This document shows positions 1 to 8,525 of a DNA stretch of 28,564 nt, piece after piece. The translations under genes and the position numbers were made by a program. The notes beneath the pieces were generated by a model. That model searched no databases. It was not told the origin of the DNA and was given only the letters and a program-made list of their open reading frames with translations. Every line of letters starts with the position of its first letter. The stretch's first letter is position 1. The DNA comes from a virus, in IMG/VR virus record IMGVR_UViG_3300046820_000735, positions 1 to 28,564 of that record; one strand, written 5' to 3'.

Positions 1-65
1 CTCACCATGTTCTCGGTAGCGGTAAAGTATAGGCGGTTAACTGCGTTCGTTGTGATCAACTGCAT
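1..65 (-). CDS. Partial copy (first 21 codons) of the 122-aa structural protein gene
   Basis: The minus-strand ATG at 65-63 opens the same reading frame as the complete gene at 27932-28300, and the window edge cuts it after about 21 codons. The sequence is identical to the right-end copy over this stretch. It is part of the terminal overlap and probably not a second gene. Confidence 0.8.
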   Translation of the reverse strand, partial: MQLITTNAVNRLYFTATENMV

Positions 66-81
66 ATTTATATAATGGGAA
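64..81 (-). promoter_or_regulatory. 18-nt repeated motif, copy A
   Basis: The minus strand reads TTCCCATTATATAAATAT, followed by G so that the last two bases plus G form the ATG of the 122-aa gene. It matches copies at 2257-2274, 9124-9141 and 13435-13452 at 15 of 18 positions common to all. It lies about 20 nt downstream of the tail-protein terminator. Function is unknown: promoter, translational signal or mRNA operator. Confidence 0.65.
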
Positions 82-101
82 AAAACGAAAATGTAACGAA
101 T

Positions 102-130
102 AAAAAAAGGGAGCGTAAACGCCCCCCCTT
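102..130 (-). terminator. Intrinsic terminator after the tail tube-like gene
   Basis: On the minus strand a G-rich arm (G run then CG), a TTTA loop and the arm CGCTCCC form a stem of at least 7 bp including one G-U pair, followed by seven T. It lies 24 nt after the stop codon of the 154-645 gene and before the 122-aa/portal unit. The right-end copy at 28337-28364 has one fewer base in the G run and still folds. Confidence 0.85.
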
Positions 131-153
131 CAAAATATGGAAAGTATGTAGGG

Positions 154-645
154 TTAATCCAAAGGTACAGTTCCCGTGAATACAACGATTGGGTCTTTCT
201 CCATGGAAGTAAACGTCAAAGTCATTCCATTCAAATCTCCCATTGCAGTTCCAGTAGCGGAAGTTCCAGTAGTTAAATAAACTCCGTTCTCCAATCCCAT
301 AACCCACTGCGCACCGTTTCTATCGGTAGCAATTACAGCCAATTTAGCCTGAGCCAATAGCTTCAACTGATTGCGAAGTTCAGCGGTCAATTTAGGCAAT
401 ACGATTGAAAGTTCGGTTTGATAAAAGGTAGTTCCATTTTCAACACTCGATGTTACCGTTTCGGTGAATTGAGCCGTGTTCATTGGCAATTCAAACGAAA
501 AGAAACCACCCGTAGCGGTTGAGATAGCACCGTTTGTAACAGCACCGTAATCGACGTCTTCAAAGTTGTCGATGTAAACTTTTTTTAATCCACCAACGCT
601 GTCTTTACAAGCGAGTGAATATCCTGCGGTTAATGCGCAACTCAT
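154..645 (-). CDS. Putative major tail (tube) protein, 163 aa
   Basis: Starts MSCALTAGYSLACKDSVGG, a signature I associate with a very common small structural protein of Bacteroidota phages. The body alternates beta-rich segments (TAQFTETVTSSVENGT, LTAELRNQLKLLAQAKLAVIATDRNG) and ends with GTAMGDLNGMTLTFTSME, a pattern resembling tail-tube proteins that stack into hexameric rings around the tape measure. It lies directly after the major capsid gene, has strong terminators on both sides, and is small as expected for a tube subunit. The tube role comes from family resemblance and context; a head-decoration role is possible. A second C-terminal copy at the right window end differs only at synonymous sites. 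Confidence 0.6.
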   Translation of the reverse strand: MSCALTAGYSLACKDSVGGLKKVYIDNFEDVDYGAVTNGAISTATGGFFSFELPMNTAQFTETVTSSVENGTTFYQTELSIVLPKLTAELRNQLKLLAQAKLAVIATDRNGAQWVMGLENGVYLTTGTSATGTAMGDLNGMTLTFTSMEKDPIVVFTGTVPLD

Positions 646-669
646 ATCTTTATTTTTTTATTTATGTTC

Positions 670-701
670 AAAAAAAAGGGTGGGCGATTTCACCCACCCC
701 T
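670..701 (-). terminator. Strong intrinsic terminator after the major capsid gene
   Basis: Minus-strand GGGTGGGTG, loop AAAT, then CGCCCACCC gives a 9-bp stem with one G-U pair, followed directly by eight T. It sits 24 nt downstream of the capsid stop codon and upstream of the tail tube-like gene, so it may lower expression of what follows or define the 3' end of the capsid message. Confidence 0.9.
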
Positions 702-724
702 TGGTTAATAGTTCAATCGTTCGA

Positions 725-1657
725 TTAAGATGCGGCCATCATGAAACGAGCGCACTGATCAGGGAAAGCGATTTGAACGCCTGCCTTGAACTCAGCAACA
801 AAACGAACTTCATCTGCTTCCTTAGCGTAGAAGATTTCGAAACGCTCTTCTTCGTTCAACAAGTCAGTACCGAAAACAAAGTGTGAAGTACGACCTACGT
901 ACAAATCGTAAGTTCCGTTCAAACCGTTAACACCGTACAACTTGATGTTAGAACCTGGCAAAGTCAATTCATAGTTCTCAACTCCATTCAAGTAAGAAAT
1001 ATTGAAGTAGTTTGAAGCTACCAAACCTTGCTTAATCTTAGTGAATACGTCGATACCACAGAAGATAGCAACGTCGTCGTAACCACGAATATCGTTAGAA
1101 ATTCCAGCCTCGATAGTATTCAAAAGAATAATTGCGTTTGAAGCAGTAGCCAATGAAGCGTAAGTGAAAGAAATAGTATTCAAGTTATTAACGGAAGCAT
1201 CGTTGAAAATCTTTGCGAAACCAGTAATTGAAGCAGGAGAACCTGTACCATCACCTTGCCAAACGGCAGTTTCCAAAGCCTTCTGAATAGAAGCAACCTT
1301 CTGCTCTGCGTAAACTTGCTCGAAAGGAATAGTTGTAGGCATTGAACCCGCAGTTAATTGGGTTTGCATCCAATACTGCTCCAAAGCCTTTGGGCACATT
1401 GCTTCGTGAACCTTCACGTGAACAGCAGTCAAGTTGCGCTGTGTGAAATCGGTAGTGTTTCCTGAACCATTGAAACCACAAGTATTGCCATAAGTGAAGG
1501 CAGTTGTGGTATCCAACAAGTTCAAAGCAGAAACATACTTCACACCAACTTGTTTGTTGATCAAAGAAATGGTGCGTGCGTTGAATAACGACTTAGTAAT
1601 TAGGGGTAGGGTCTGTTGATTAGTATAAGTACTTAACCCTGTAAAAGTGTAACTCAT
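725..1657 (-). CDS. Major capsid protein, HK97-fold type, 310 aa
   Basis: The 310-aa length, the preceding protease and scaffold-like genes, and the content fit a phage major capsid protein. Segments such as KALETAVWQGDGTG (near 127-140), the central YDDVAIFCGIDVFTKIKQGL and the C-terminal VRFVAEFKAGVQIAFPDQ resemble the A-domain and P-domain strands of HK97-like shells that assemble into the icosahedral head. The ATG is 7 nt after the scaffold stop codon. There is no obvious cleaved delta domain, consistent with a separate scaffold gene. A dedicated terminator follows. Assignment rests on length, context and family feel, not on a single diagnostic motif. Confidence 0.8.
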   Translation of the reverse strand: MSYTFTGLSTYTNQQTLPLITKSLFNARTISLINKQVGVKYVSALNLLDTTTAFTYGNTCGFNGSGNTTDFTQRNLTAVHVKVHEAMCPKALEQYWMQTQLTAGSMPTTIPFEQVYAEQKVASIQKALETAVWQGDGTGSPASITGFAKIFNDASVNNLNTISFTYASLATASNAIILLNTIEAGISNDIRGYDDVAIFCGIDVFTKIKQGLVASNYFNISYLNGVENYELTLPGSNIKLYGVNGLNGTYDLYVGRTSHFVFGTDLLNEEERFEIFYAKEADEVRFVAEFKAGVQIAFPDQCARFMMAAS

Positions 1658-1663
1658 TTTTAT

Positions 1664-2242
1664 TTATTTTAATGCGTTTAAAAGATTTGAAAATTTATCG
1701 TTTTGTTTTTCCTTTGGATTCAAATAGGTGAAAGCAACAGGCTTGGAAACCTCGGCAGTTGGACGGCTTGCAACCTCTTCAACAACAGCGCTCATGGCTT
1801 CGGTAGCTTTACCCATTCCATCCATGCGTGTCATCAAATCAGCGATCATACCTTCCAATTTGGTGATGCGCTCGCTCATTGATTCCATTTCCTTGGCATG
1901 GTCGGGCATCATTTCAGCTTCTGCCATTTCCTCTTTGTTTTCGCCTGCTTCGATTTCTACTTCGATCTTTGGCTCTTCTTCAATAGGCATGATTTCAACA
2001 ATCTTACCCGCTTCGGTTTTGATCTTAGCAACACCTACCAATTCGTGCTCTCCATCGGGAGCGGGAACGGCATTACCATCTCCGTCGATTACCATTACCT
2101 CAGCACCTACAACGATTTCACCGTTAATCGATACTTGACCACCACTTGCAAGGTCGTACATGGCGAACTCTTGGGCGGTTGGGGTAACTTCACTCGACAT
2201 CAGATAGCTTTTAATTTTTAGCAATTCAGCTTTAATATCCAT
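1664..2242 (-). CDS. Probable capsid scaffold protein, 192 aa
   Basis: The N-terminal half has a small beta-rich unit (about 30-85) with GGQVSINGEIVVGAEVMVID and PDGEHELVGVAKIKTEAGKI. A Glu/Met-rich segment (about 85-120) follows, then a predicted helix or coiled coil (MSERITKLEGMIADLMTRM) and a charged C-terminus. The acidic, helical, low-complexity make-up between protease and capsid genes is typical of phage scaffolding proteins, which fill the prohead and are degraded or released by the protease. The beta unit is unusual for a pure scaffold and could bind capsid. The gene follows the 18-nt motif copy B, with its ATG 15 nt downstream. Confidence 0.6.
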   Translation of the reverse strand: MDIKAELLKIKSYLMSSEVTPTAQEFAMYDLASGGQVSINGEIVVGAEVMVIDGDGNAVPAPDGEHELVGVAKIKTEAGKIVEIMPIEEEPKIEVEIEAGENKEEMAEAEMMPDHAKEMESMSERITKLEGMIADLMTRMDGMGKATEAMSAVVEEVASRPTAEVSKPVAFTYLNPKEKQNDKFSNLLNALK

Positions 2243-2256
2243 GTGATAAAAGTTTT

Positions 2257-2274
2257 ATACTTATGAAATGGGAA
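2257..2274 (-). promoter_or_regulatory. 18-nt repeated motif, copy B
   Basis: The minus strand reads TTCCCATTTCATAAGTAT in the 55-bp gap between protease and scaffold genes. Here the start codon lies 15 nt downstream instead of at the motif edge, so the motif is not simply conserved because it contains an ATG. Confidence 0.65.
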
Positions 2275-2297
2275 CGTAAAAAAAAGTGACAAAAAAA

Positions 2298-2882
2298 TTA
2301 TAGCATCGAAAGGATTTCGTCAATCAAAATCACTTCCAACGGCAGTTGTTTGGATGCTTGGAAAGGTGCGTGAATGAAATCACCCTCAACGCTGAACCCT
2401 TTGAATGTTCCATCCTTAACTTGATTCCACACGTCTTCATTGTTCACTTTGTACGTTCCAAACCAAGTACCTTCGGGGCAGTCCTCAAAGCCTTTGGGAG
2501 TAACGATACCACGATCAACGTCGGTGATAAACGATTCAATCATAAACACGTCTTTGATCGGTGTTTTGTGTTCAGTGTTGACGTTTGAAATGTACTGATT
2601 TTGCATGAACTTTTCCGCTATCTTTTTAATCGTTTCAGCAGTGTAGGTCACGTAATACTCCCCAAACTTTTCGTCACGTCTGAAAATCATTGAATCGGGA
2701 ATCATTAACGGCCCTGTAACCAACCTTTTCTCTTCGTTCGATGTGAACTTCATGCGATTGTTGAATGCGTGGAAATTACGCTCGATTGCGGGAGCGTTAA
2801 CCAGTGCGACAAAGTCAACACCTGTTGACTCTTCATCGTTTACTACAAGCGAGTAAACGGGTAAATCATTGTAAGTATTCAT
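2298..2882 (-). CDS. Prohead maturation protease, XkdF-like, 194 aa
   Basis: The pattern matches the phage XkdF-type serine protease family: GPLMIPDSMIFRR (57-69), YVTYTAETIKKIAEKFM (77-93), NVNTEHK with His105, ESFITD (116-121), GTWFGTYKVNNEDVW (138-152) and KGFSVEG with Ser164. His105 and Ser164 are the probable catalytic residues of the herpesvirus/HK97-type protease fold. In such phages this enzyme processes scaffold and capsid precursors inside the prohead. The ATG lies 1 nt after the tape-measure stop, with scaffold and capsid genes immediately downstream, as expected. Confidence 0.85.
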   Translation of the reverse strand: MNTYNDLPVYSLVVNDEESTGVDFVALVNAPAIERNFHAFNNRMKFTSNEEKRLVTGPLMIPDSMIFRRDEKFGEYYVTYTAETIKKIAEKFMQNQYISNVNTEHKTPIKDVFMIESFITDVDRGIVTPKGFEDCPEGTWFGTYKVNNEDVWNQVKDGTFKGFSVEGDFIHAPFQASKQLPLEVILIDEILSML

Positions 2883-2883
2883 A

Positions 2884-4998
2884 TTATTTTCCTAAAGTTG
2901 CGGTTCTTTGTAATCTTTGTGAGCGTTTTTGCTTGTCTGAAATATCGGTTTCAAGTACGTAGGTTCTAACTGAACCTTGTTTAAGGTTACCTTGTGCATC
3001 TAATTGTAATTGGGTGCTTCCGATTGTCGGTGTAGTTGTAGCCATTGCAGAAGGGGCGGTTGAAAGGTTAGGCATTGAACCAACTGGACCACCACCGCCA
3101 CCACCTGGCACTTGAACTTTGTTGATTGAACGAACGGTGTTAAATCCATTGATACCGATTGTTGCAGCACTTGCGATTTTTACCGCCGTTCCAAACGGTT
3201 CGGGATACGGGTTCTTTGCTCTTAACACTTCTGAAATACCAAGGTATGTATTAATCAACGCTTGGGCGGTTGCGAGTGCTTTACCCGCTTTTGTTTCCTT
3301 CCCTAACGCATCCGATAAACTACCAAACAAATCAGCAACTCCCTTCGTCAACGCCATCTTTCCTTGAAGTTGTGCGGTGTCCAATTGTTGGGTTGCTTCA
3401 TTATATTGCTTTTCAGTTATCAATCTATTTTTTAAAGCATTGCCTAAAATAGTTTTGATTTGATCATAGCTTTGAGAATAATCTTGACGTTGGATTTCAA
3501 GTTGCGCACGTTGTTGTTCTAATTGTTTATCCCCAATTTCCTTTTTCTTTAATGCGATTTGATCTTCTATTTCAACCGTTGATTTGCCGTACTGCTTTTG
3601 AATTTTAAGAAGTCCCTCTAATTTCTGTAACTCTAATTCCTCAGTACTTTGTCCATTTAACTTTGCGTTGTTTATTAAATGGTCGTAGTAAGCATCGTTT
3701 GATTTGATACTATCATTGTAATTCTTTTCCTCTTTTTCCTTTTTTTCCTTTGCTTGATCTTCTTCCCATTTAGCTTCATATTCACGTAATTTTTCTAATT
3801 CTTCACGTGCTTTTTTATCTGCTTCTTGTTTCTTTTTTACAGCATCTTCACTTTTTTTCCTATCCTCTTCATCTAACTTTTGAATTTCCAATTTGAAGCC
3901 CGCTTGTTCGTTGGTTATTTTGTCAAGTGACTTTTGTAGTTCCTCTTCAGTTTTCTTACCTTTCTTGGCAACTTCTTCGGGGTCGAAAATTGTTTCGGCA
4001 AGCAGTTGGTCAAAGCTTGAAAGGTTTAATTTAAAGTCAATATCAGCACCAAAAAAGTTAGCCGTTTTTATCAATCCGTTAATCAACCCGTCAACCATTA
4101 ATGTAATGGCTTTAATAGGGCTGAAAAGTGCCATAATAACACCTTTGGCAATTTCTTGATTACGTTTCGCAGCTTCAACCGCTTGCTTCGTGGCCGTTTG
4201 TTGGCCTTTGATTTGGTTCTTTATGCCAATGATAATCGCATCGGTTTCTTTAATCTTAATGTTTAAGATTTCACGTTGCGACTTTCCTTGTAATTTGAGA
4301 ACATTCTCGGTGTCCTTGGTTAAATTGTATTTCTTTTCTGCTTCCTCGGTATCTTTCTTGGCCGTTTCAATGTACTTTTCAGTTTCTTGCGATACCCCAC
4401 CAATCGCCTCTTTAAGGTCATCCCAATACGCTACAAGCGTACCAATCAAAACAATGATAGCACCGATACCCGTAGCAATTAACGCACGGGAAAATCCTTT
4501 GGTAGCGTTGGTTGCTATGTTTGTCGCTACGGCATTTTCCTTTTGTGCCTTACCCAAAAACATCAACGAAAACGCACTATCTTTTTGAAGGATATTTGTG
4601 ATAGCCGTTACCCCTTGAAGCAATGCCATTGCACCTTGCGTCTTTTTGATTGCTTCCTCAACCGCTTTATTTTCGGTACCAAACAAAGCCATCGCACCTT
4701 GTGCAGCTGCGAAACCGCCAGCAATACCTTGCGCACCTTGGGCGAACGCATCTAACTTGAACGTATCGGATGATAAGGCCTTAATCGCATTCTTGGTATC
4801 ACCGATTTGGTCTTTAACCTCCCCTGCTCTTTGTTGTAGTTTCCTAAAAGCTTCTGAACCCGTTTGCCCCGAAGAGGCCATTTTGTTCAACTCGTTTTCA
4901 ATCGAGCGAAGTTCCTGCTTTAAGTTCTTGAATTGCCCCGTGGCTTGGTCGGTTTCCGACTTAACTCGTAATACTATATCCTTTTCTACGTCTGCCAT
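2884..4998 (-). CDS. Tail tape measure protein, 704 aa
   Basis: A long helical protein with an N-terminal coiled-coil region (KNLKQELRSIENELNKM), an Ala/Gly-rich stretch, a hydrophobic segment near 170-190 (LIATGIGAIIVLIGTLVAYW) and a second near 290. A very charged Lys/Glu coiled coil (EADKKAREELEKLREYEAKW) follows, and the C-terminus holds a Gly tract (VPGGGGGG). Such proteins set tail length and are ejected with the DNA. At about 0.15 nm per residue, 704 aa implies a tail near 105 nm, a medium siphovirus. The start overlaps the preceding stop as TAATG. Protease and capsid genes follow it, which is not the usual order. Confidence 0.88.
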   Translation of the reverse strand: MADVEKDIVLRVKSETDQATGQFKNLKQELRSIENELNKMASSGQTGSEAFRKLQQRAGEVKDQIGDTKNAIKALSSDTFKLDAFAQGAQGIAGGFAAAQGAMALFGTENKAVEEAIKKTQGAMALLQGVTAITNILQKDSAFSLMFLGKAQKENAVATNIATNATKGFSRALIATGIGAIIVLIGTLVAYWDDLKEAIGGVSQETEKYIETAKKDTEEAEKKYNLTKDTENVLKLQGKSQREILNIKIKETDAIIIGIKNQIKGQQTATKQAVEAAKRNQEIAKGVIMALFSPIKAITLMVDGLINGLIKTANFFGADIDFKLNLSSFDQLLAETIFDPEEVAKKGKKTEEELQKSLDKITNEQAGFKLEIQKLDEEDRKKSEDAVKKKQEADKKAREELEKLREYEAKWEEDQAKEKKEKEEKNYNDSIKSNDAYYDHLINNAKLNGQSTEELELQKLEGLLKIQKQYGKSTVEIEDQIALKKKEIGDKQLEQQRAQLEIQRQDYSQSYDQIKTILGNALKNRLITEKQYNEATQQLDTAQLQGKMALTKGVADLFGSLSDALGKETKAGKALATAQALINTYLGISEVLRAKNPYPEPFGTAVKIASAATIGINGFNTVRSINKVQVPGGGGGGPVGSMPNLSTAPSAMATTTPTIGSTQLQLDAQGNLKQGSVRTYVLETDISDKQKRSQRLQRTATLGK

Positions 4999-7199
4999 TA
5001 CTCTGTGATTAATTGTGGTTTAGGTTCGTCTGAAATAAATGCACCCGTACCGCTCGTTAACTCAAACACGGTAGGGGTAAATGGTGCTAAATCTAACACC
5101 TTCAAAAGTTCGATTGAGGTACTTTCGTCGCTATTTGCATCGTAATCGTTGACCGATAGCAAGTAAAACAAAGTACCGTTAATGTAAATCGGTTTGCGAA
5201 AATCAAGGTTCAACACATCAACGGGAGTAAGTTGCACAAATAACTTGACTTTCTTTGCGTCTTTGTCGGTGTATAGCTTTACGTAATCCAACCAAAAGCG
5301 GTTGAATAGGTTGTTGTTGGTGTACCTATAAATCGCTCCGCTTGTTTCATCGCTTTGATAGTACAACTCCCGTGGAATACCAAAGCATAAATCGGTTGTC
5401 GGGTTGTACGGATTGTCTAAATTACCCGCATAAGGGTAACTTGTGTATTGGTTACCCTCGAAAACAAATTCCGTATCACTTGGAAACGGTATAAACTCAT
5501 GGTAAAGAATACGAAGGTTAGGGGTAACAGGCTTAACGTCGAACGTAACATCGCCACCAACGGCACTTCCTTTGTTATCCATGTCATAATAGCGTGCGTA
5601 AATACGTGGGCTCGGAGAAAATCCAACCATTACGCTATTGCCAAATCCAACGTCCTCAGATTGCTCACCATTGCTAAATTCATTTGAACTAACGTACAAC
5701 CGTGAACCGTAACTCGATTGATACGCACTTTGGTAACGCTTCTCAAAGTAACCGCCTGCATCCTTGTAATTGAACTTGTAAGTTTTAGGATTCATGTACC
5801 CACATGGAACTACCTCAAAGCCTTTGTCAACATCCCATAACGGAGTCCAGTCAAGAAAGTTCGAAGTATCGTAAAAGTCGGAGAACGGCTCGATATACAA
5901 TTTCTTTTGATCGTACTTATCCGGCATGATAAACAAGTTGAACATACGCACCAAGTACATAAGGAAATCGGATTGCTTAACCTTTGGTACTATCGTTTGG
6001 TTCATGTCCCAAGTATCACCAGGTTCCATTTTAGGAGTACCGGCAACTTGGTTAAGCCAATACGTGTTCGAGCTGTCAACGTTGATTGTAAAACCAATCG
6101 AACCACCGGTGTATCTTATTTCGTACTGATCACCAACACTCGCTGTATCTTGAATGAAAAAATCTTGAGTAATCGTGGTGTTTGCTGGTGTGTTAACATC
6201 CCAAAGAACTACCATGTTAGAACCAACACTAATACCATTTTTGTAAAGATTACAAGTCAAAGGTACTTGCTGAGAAGGTCCAGTACTTTGAACCAAGGTA
6301 GCTGTAACCCTTAATTGAAAGTTGTATGTGCGATCAGCCGGTGCAACAAATTTCTTGGTGCCGGTGTTGTAGTTTCCACCGTTGAAATAAGGCGCTGGTG
6401 TTGAAGTACCAAATTGAAATTGAGTAAGAAAAATTAAGTTATTGAGCGTCAAATCACTATTCAATCGAATCCAAAACAAATTGTTTTGTGCTTGCTCTTG
6501 GGTAATGTAAGGCACACCACTAACGCCATAAGGCACGATCAACTGCTTAAACCATTGCGAGGTAAGGAAGTCACTAACGTAAGTAAATCCAGCACCGCCA
6601 ATAATCTTATCAACGTACTTTTTTACGGAAATCGCAGGGTAAAAATCAGCCGTGGTAAACACATCCGCGTAAGGAATTGGGGCTTGTGTACGTGTGAAAC
6701 TCGCTTGCCCGTAATCGATCGCAGGGTAATAGTAATCGTTACCCGTACTGCCTACGGAATTTGTCCACGCATCCACAATATTAGGCGCATCCCATTCATG
6801 ATTCAACTCGCTAAAATCTAAATCAGTCAACTCGCTATCGCCTAATTGCTTAAACAAGTTGACATTCTCACCGTACAAACCGATTTCATACGTCTTAAAT
6901 TGACCGTCACTCTTAACCGCCAATAATTGCGCAATGCCGTTGAACACTTCAACACCATTCTGCAATACGTAAGCATTTACCCGAACGCTCGGATCAAATC
7001 CAATTACCCACTGATCGAATCGGTAAATCGAACCAAACACATTATCGTTGTTTGGTGTGCCAGGAATTTCAATGGTTCTGCTAACCGTTCCTTTGCGCTC
7101 TACGGGGTTTTCTATATCCGTTATGGAATACGTTAAGCGGATATCAATATCATCGCTTAAATCCAATCTTTGCCCGTCAATGTAAAGTTCTGTTATCAT
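4998..7199 (-). CDS. Tail tip / baseplate hub-like structural protein, 733 aa
   Basis: The N-terminus (MITELYIDGQRLDLSDDIDI, then ENPVERKGTVSRTIEIPGT and NVFGSIY) is a hallmark I associate with a large tail protein family of Bacteroidota phages. The next 100 residues (VRVNAYVLQNGVEVFNGIAQL, YEIGLYGENVNLFKQLGD) look like a hub or distal-tail beta barrel. A long beta-rich centre and a C-terminal part (KVKLFVQLTPVDVLNLDFRKPIYINGTLFYLLSVNDYD) resembling late-control or hub domains follow. It overlaps the upstream gene as ATGA and abuts the tape measure gene. Role in the tail tip is inferred from position and fold-like pattern; no enzymatic motif is visible. Confidence 0.65.
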   Translation of the reverse strand: MITELYIDGQRLDLSDDIDIRLTYSITDIENPVERKGTVSRTIEIPGTPNNDNVFGSIYRFDQWVIGFDPSVRVNAYVLQNGVEVFNGIAQLLAVKSDGQFKTYEIGLYGENVNLFKQLGDSELTDLDFSELNHEWDAPNIVDAWTNSVGSTGNDYYYPAIDYGQASFTRTQAPIPYADVFTTADFYPAISVKKYVDKIIGGAGFTYVSDFLTSQWFKQLIVPYGVSGVPYITQEQAQNNLFWIRLNSDLTLNNLIFLTQFQFGTSTPAPYFNGGNYNTGTKKFVAPADRTYNFQLRVTATLVQSTGPSQQVPLTCNLYKNGISVGSNMVVLWDVNTPANTTITQDFFIQDTASVGDQYEIRYTGGSIGFTINVDSSNTYWLNQVAGTPKMEPGDTWDMNQTIVPKVKQSDFLMYLVRMFNLFIMPDKYDQKKLYIEPFSDFYDTSNFLDWTPLWDVDKGFEVVPCGYMNPKTYKFNYKDAGGYFEKRYQSAYQSSYGSRLYVSSNEFSNGEQSEDVGFGNSVMVGFSPSPRIYARYYDMDNKGSAVGGDVTFDVKPVTPNLRILYHEFIPFPSDTEFVFEGNQYTSYPYAGNLDNPYNPTTDLCFGIPRELYYQSDETSGAIYRYTNNNLFNRFWLDYVKLYTDKDAKKVKLFVQLTPVDVLNLDFRKPIYINGTLFYLLSVNDYDANSDESTSIELLKVLDLAPFTPTVFELTSGTGAFISDEPKPQLITE

Positions 7200-8524
7200 A
7201 ACGGCATCGCTTCGTCAAAGGTAAATTTGTAGGTAATGGTAAGCGTGTGAAGTTGGTCAAAGTCACGCTTCCAAACATTGTAGCTTGTATCGGTTACCAA
7301 AATAGGGACTAAGTATTCAACAACACCTTCATCGGTCTGAAATGCTTTACGTAACCAAAGACGTGGGGAGCGCACCATTTCAGCTAACCATTCAAATTCT
7401 GCATCGGTTAACCAATCACTTGAAACCGTGAACTCTTTATTGTAATCAACTTGTGCGTTGTACTTGGAAAAGTTAGTGTAACCTCCGTAAATCCCCGTGT
7501 AATTTACAAAGCTATCTGCTAAATACGGACGGCTCGCTTCAACTCTTTGAATGCTTTGCCTTTCTCGGTTAGGCTTGGTGAACACGTAACTATCAACCCC
7601 ACCCAACTGGTTCTCAAAATGAACCTCGGTAAAGTCGTATCGTGGGCACTCATCGCTTAACCGTACAACGTATTCAATAGTTGCTTGGTTAATTCCTTCA
7701 TCTTGAAAGCCAGTAACAGTATAGTAACCCGTGCCAAGGATATTCGGCGAAACAGGAAAATCAACATCGCCACTTTCAGAATCACTTGTTAAAGTTGAAC
7801 TTAAATTGCGCACATCAAAAGGCATGAATGGAACGGCAATCATGTTGAACTCGTTTTCCTCGCTCGATGCGTGTGACGTGTGATTGATCGTTGGCACGTA
7901 ATACTCCCGAATCAACGCATTCTCGGAATTGTAATATTGGTATCTTATGTAATCAATATTTGGTTCAAGTTCTTTACTGCAAAGGAAATAAAGATTTCCG
8001 CTTTGGTTGTACGTTACCGAAGCAACTGCTTTCGTTGATTGTGGGCGGTTGGTTAATGGTAATTTAAAATTTACCGCATCGCTATCAACCCAATAGTTAA
8101 TCTTAAAATTAGGGAACTGAACAAAGTCAAAAACAGTCCATGCACCGTTGTAAATGATAGCCGTCTCCGCATCGGTTGGAGCAGAACTTCCACCCGTGTA
8201 CTCTTCATCAAATTCAACGTCGAACTCAATGTATTGAGTAGGGCATCCAAAGCTTTCAGAAACTACAATTGAACCATCTGCAATGCGTGGGGTAACTTCA
8301 AAGTAACCTCGCACAATTTCTTGAAAATTAAAGCGTCCGTAGTTGCTATTCGTCACGCTCGGTACCGTCTTCAATTTCGCTACCAAGTTTCCATTTATCG
8401 AAACATTTGCAACGTATCGGAAGTTCGGCTCGGTGCTATTATCACTATCAACCACATACACCAACGGGTTTCCCGCCGGTGAATACCTTGGTTCAGTTAC
8501 TTGGGTTATAATCGTTATTGCCAT
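7196..8524 (-). CDS. Tail tip / distal tail-associated structural protein, 442 aa
   Basis: Beta-rich protein without signal peptide or catalytic motif. The C-terminal third has a pattern I know from Bacteroidota phage tail proteins: DFTEVHFENQLGGVDSYVFT, SSDWLTDAEFEWLAEMVRSP, then VPILVTDTSYNVWKRDFDQL. It lies between the tail-completion and hub-like genes and is coupled to the latter by ATGA, so the two probably assemble together at the tail tip. Precise function is unknown; a receptor-binding or baseplate role would fit. Confidence 0.6.
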   Translation of the reverse strand: MAITIITQVTEPRYSPAGNPLVYVVDSDNSTEPNFRYVANVSINGNLVAKLKTVPSVTNSNYGRFNFQEIVRGYFEVTPRIADGSIVVSESFGCPTQYIEFDVEFDEEYTGGSSAPTDAETAIIYNGAWTVFDFVQFPNFKINYWVDSDAVNFKLPLTNRPQSTKAVASVTYNQSGNLYFLCSKELEPNIDYIRYQYYNSENALIREYYVPTINHTSHASSEENEFNMIAVPFMPFDVRNLSSTLTSDSESGDVDFPVSPNILGTGYYTVTGFQDEGINQATIEYVVRLSDECPRYDFTEVHFENQLGGVDSYVFTKPNRERQSIQRVEASRPYLADSFVNYTGIYGGYTNFSKYNAQVDYNKEFTVSSDWLTDAEFEWLAEMVRSPRLWLRKAFQTDEGVVEYLVPILVTDTSYNVWKRDFDQLHTLTITYKFTFDEAMPL

Positions 8525-8525
8525 A

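Larger units (their letters stand above)
1..330. repeat. Left copy of imperfect terminal direct repeat (circular-junction overlap)
   Basis: This segment reappears at 28236-28564 in the same orientation. I count nine differences: one C missing from the run at 122-128, one intergenic substitution at 146, and seven substitutions at 172, 220, 244, 259, 262, 271 and 274. All seven lie in the tail-protein gene at third codon positions and are synonymous. Both copies carry the same genes in the same order, so the simplest reading is overlapping ends of a circular or circularly permuted genome assembled from two strain variants. A tandem duplication is the alternative. Confidence 0.85.

Noticed and set aside
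68-307. 79-aa minus-strand ORF and its longer right-end counterpart at 28272-28541
   Set aside because: They lie in another frame of the tail tube-like gene and cross the terminator. All differences between the two terminal copies are silent in the tail gene frame, and several change residues in this frame.
1728-2138. 136-aa plus-strand ORF opposite the scaffold gene
   Set aside because: Ser/Ile-rich composition typical of an antisense shadow of a Glu/Ala-rich gene; no other plus-strand gene exists in the window.
4190-5008. Plus-strand ORFs of 70-132 aa opposite the tape measure gene
   Set aside because: Antisense shadows of a well supported 704-aa gene; no start signals or neighbours in that direction.
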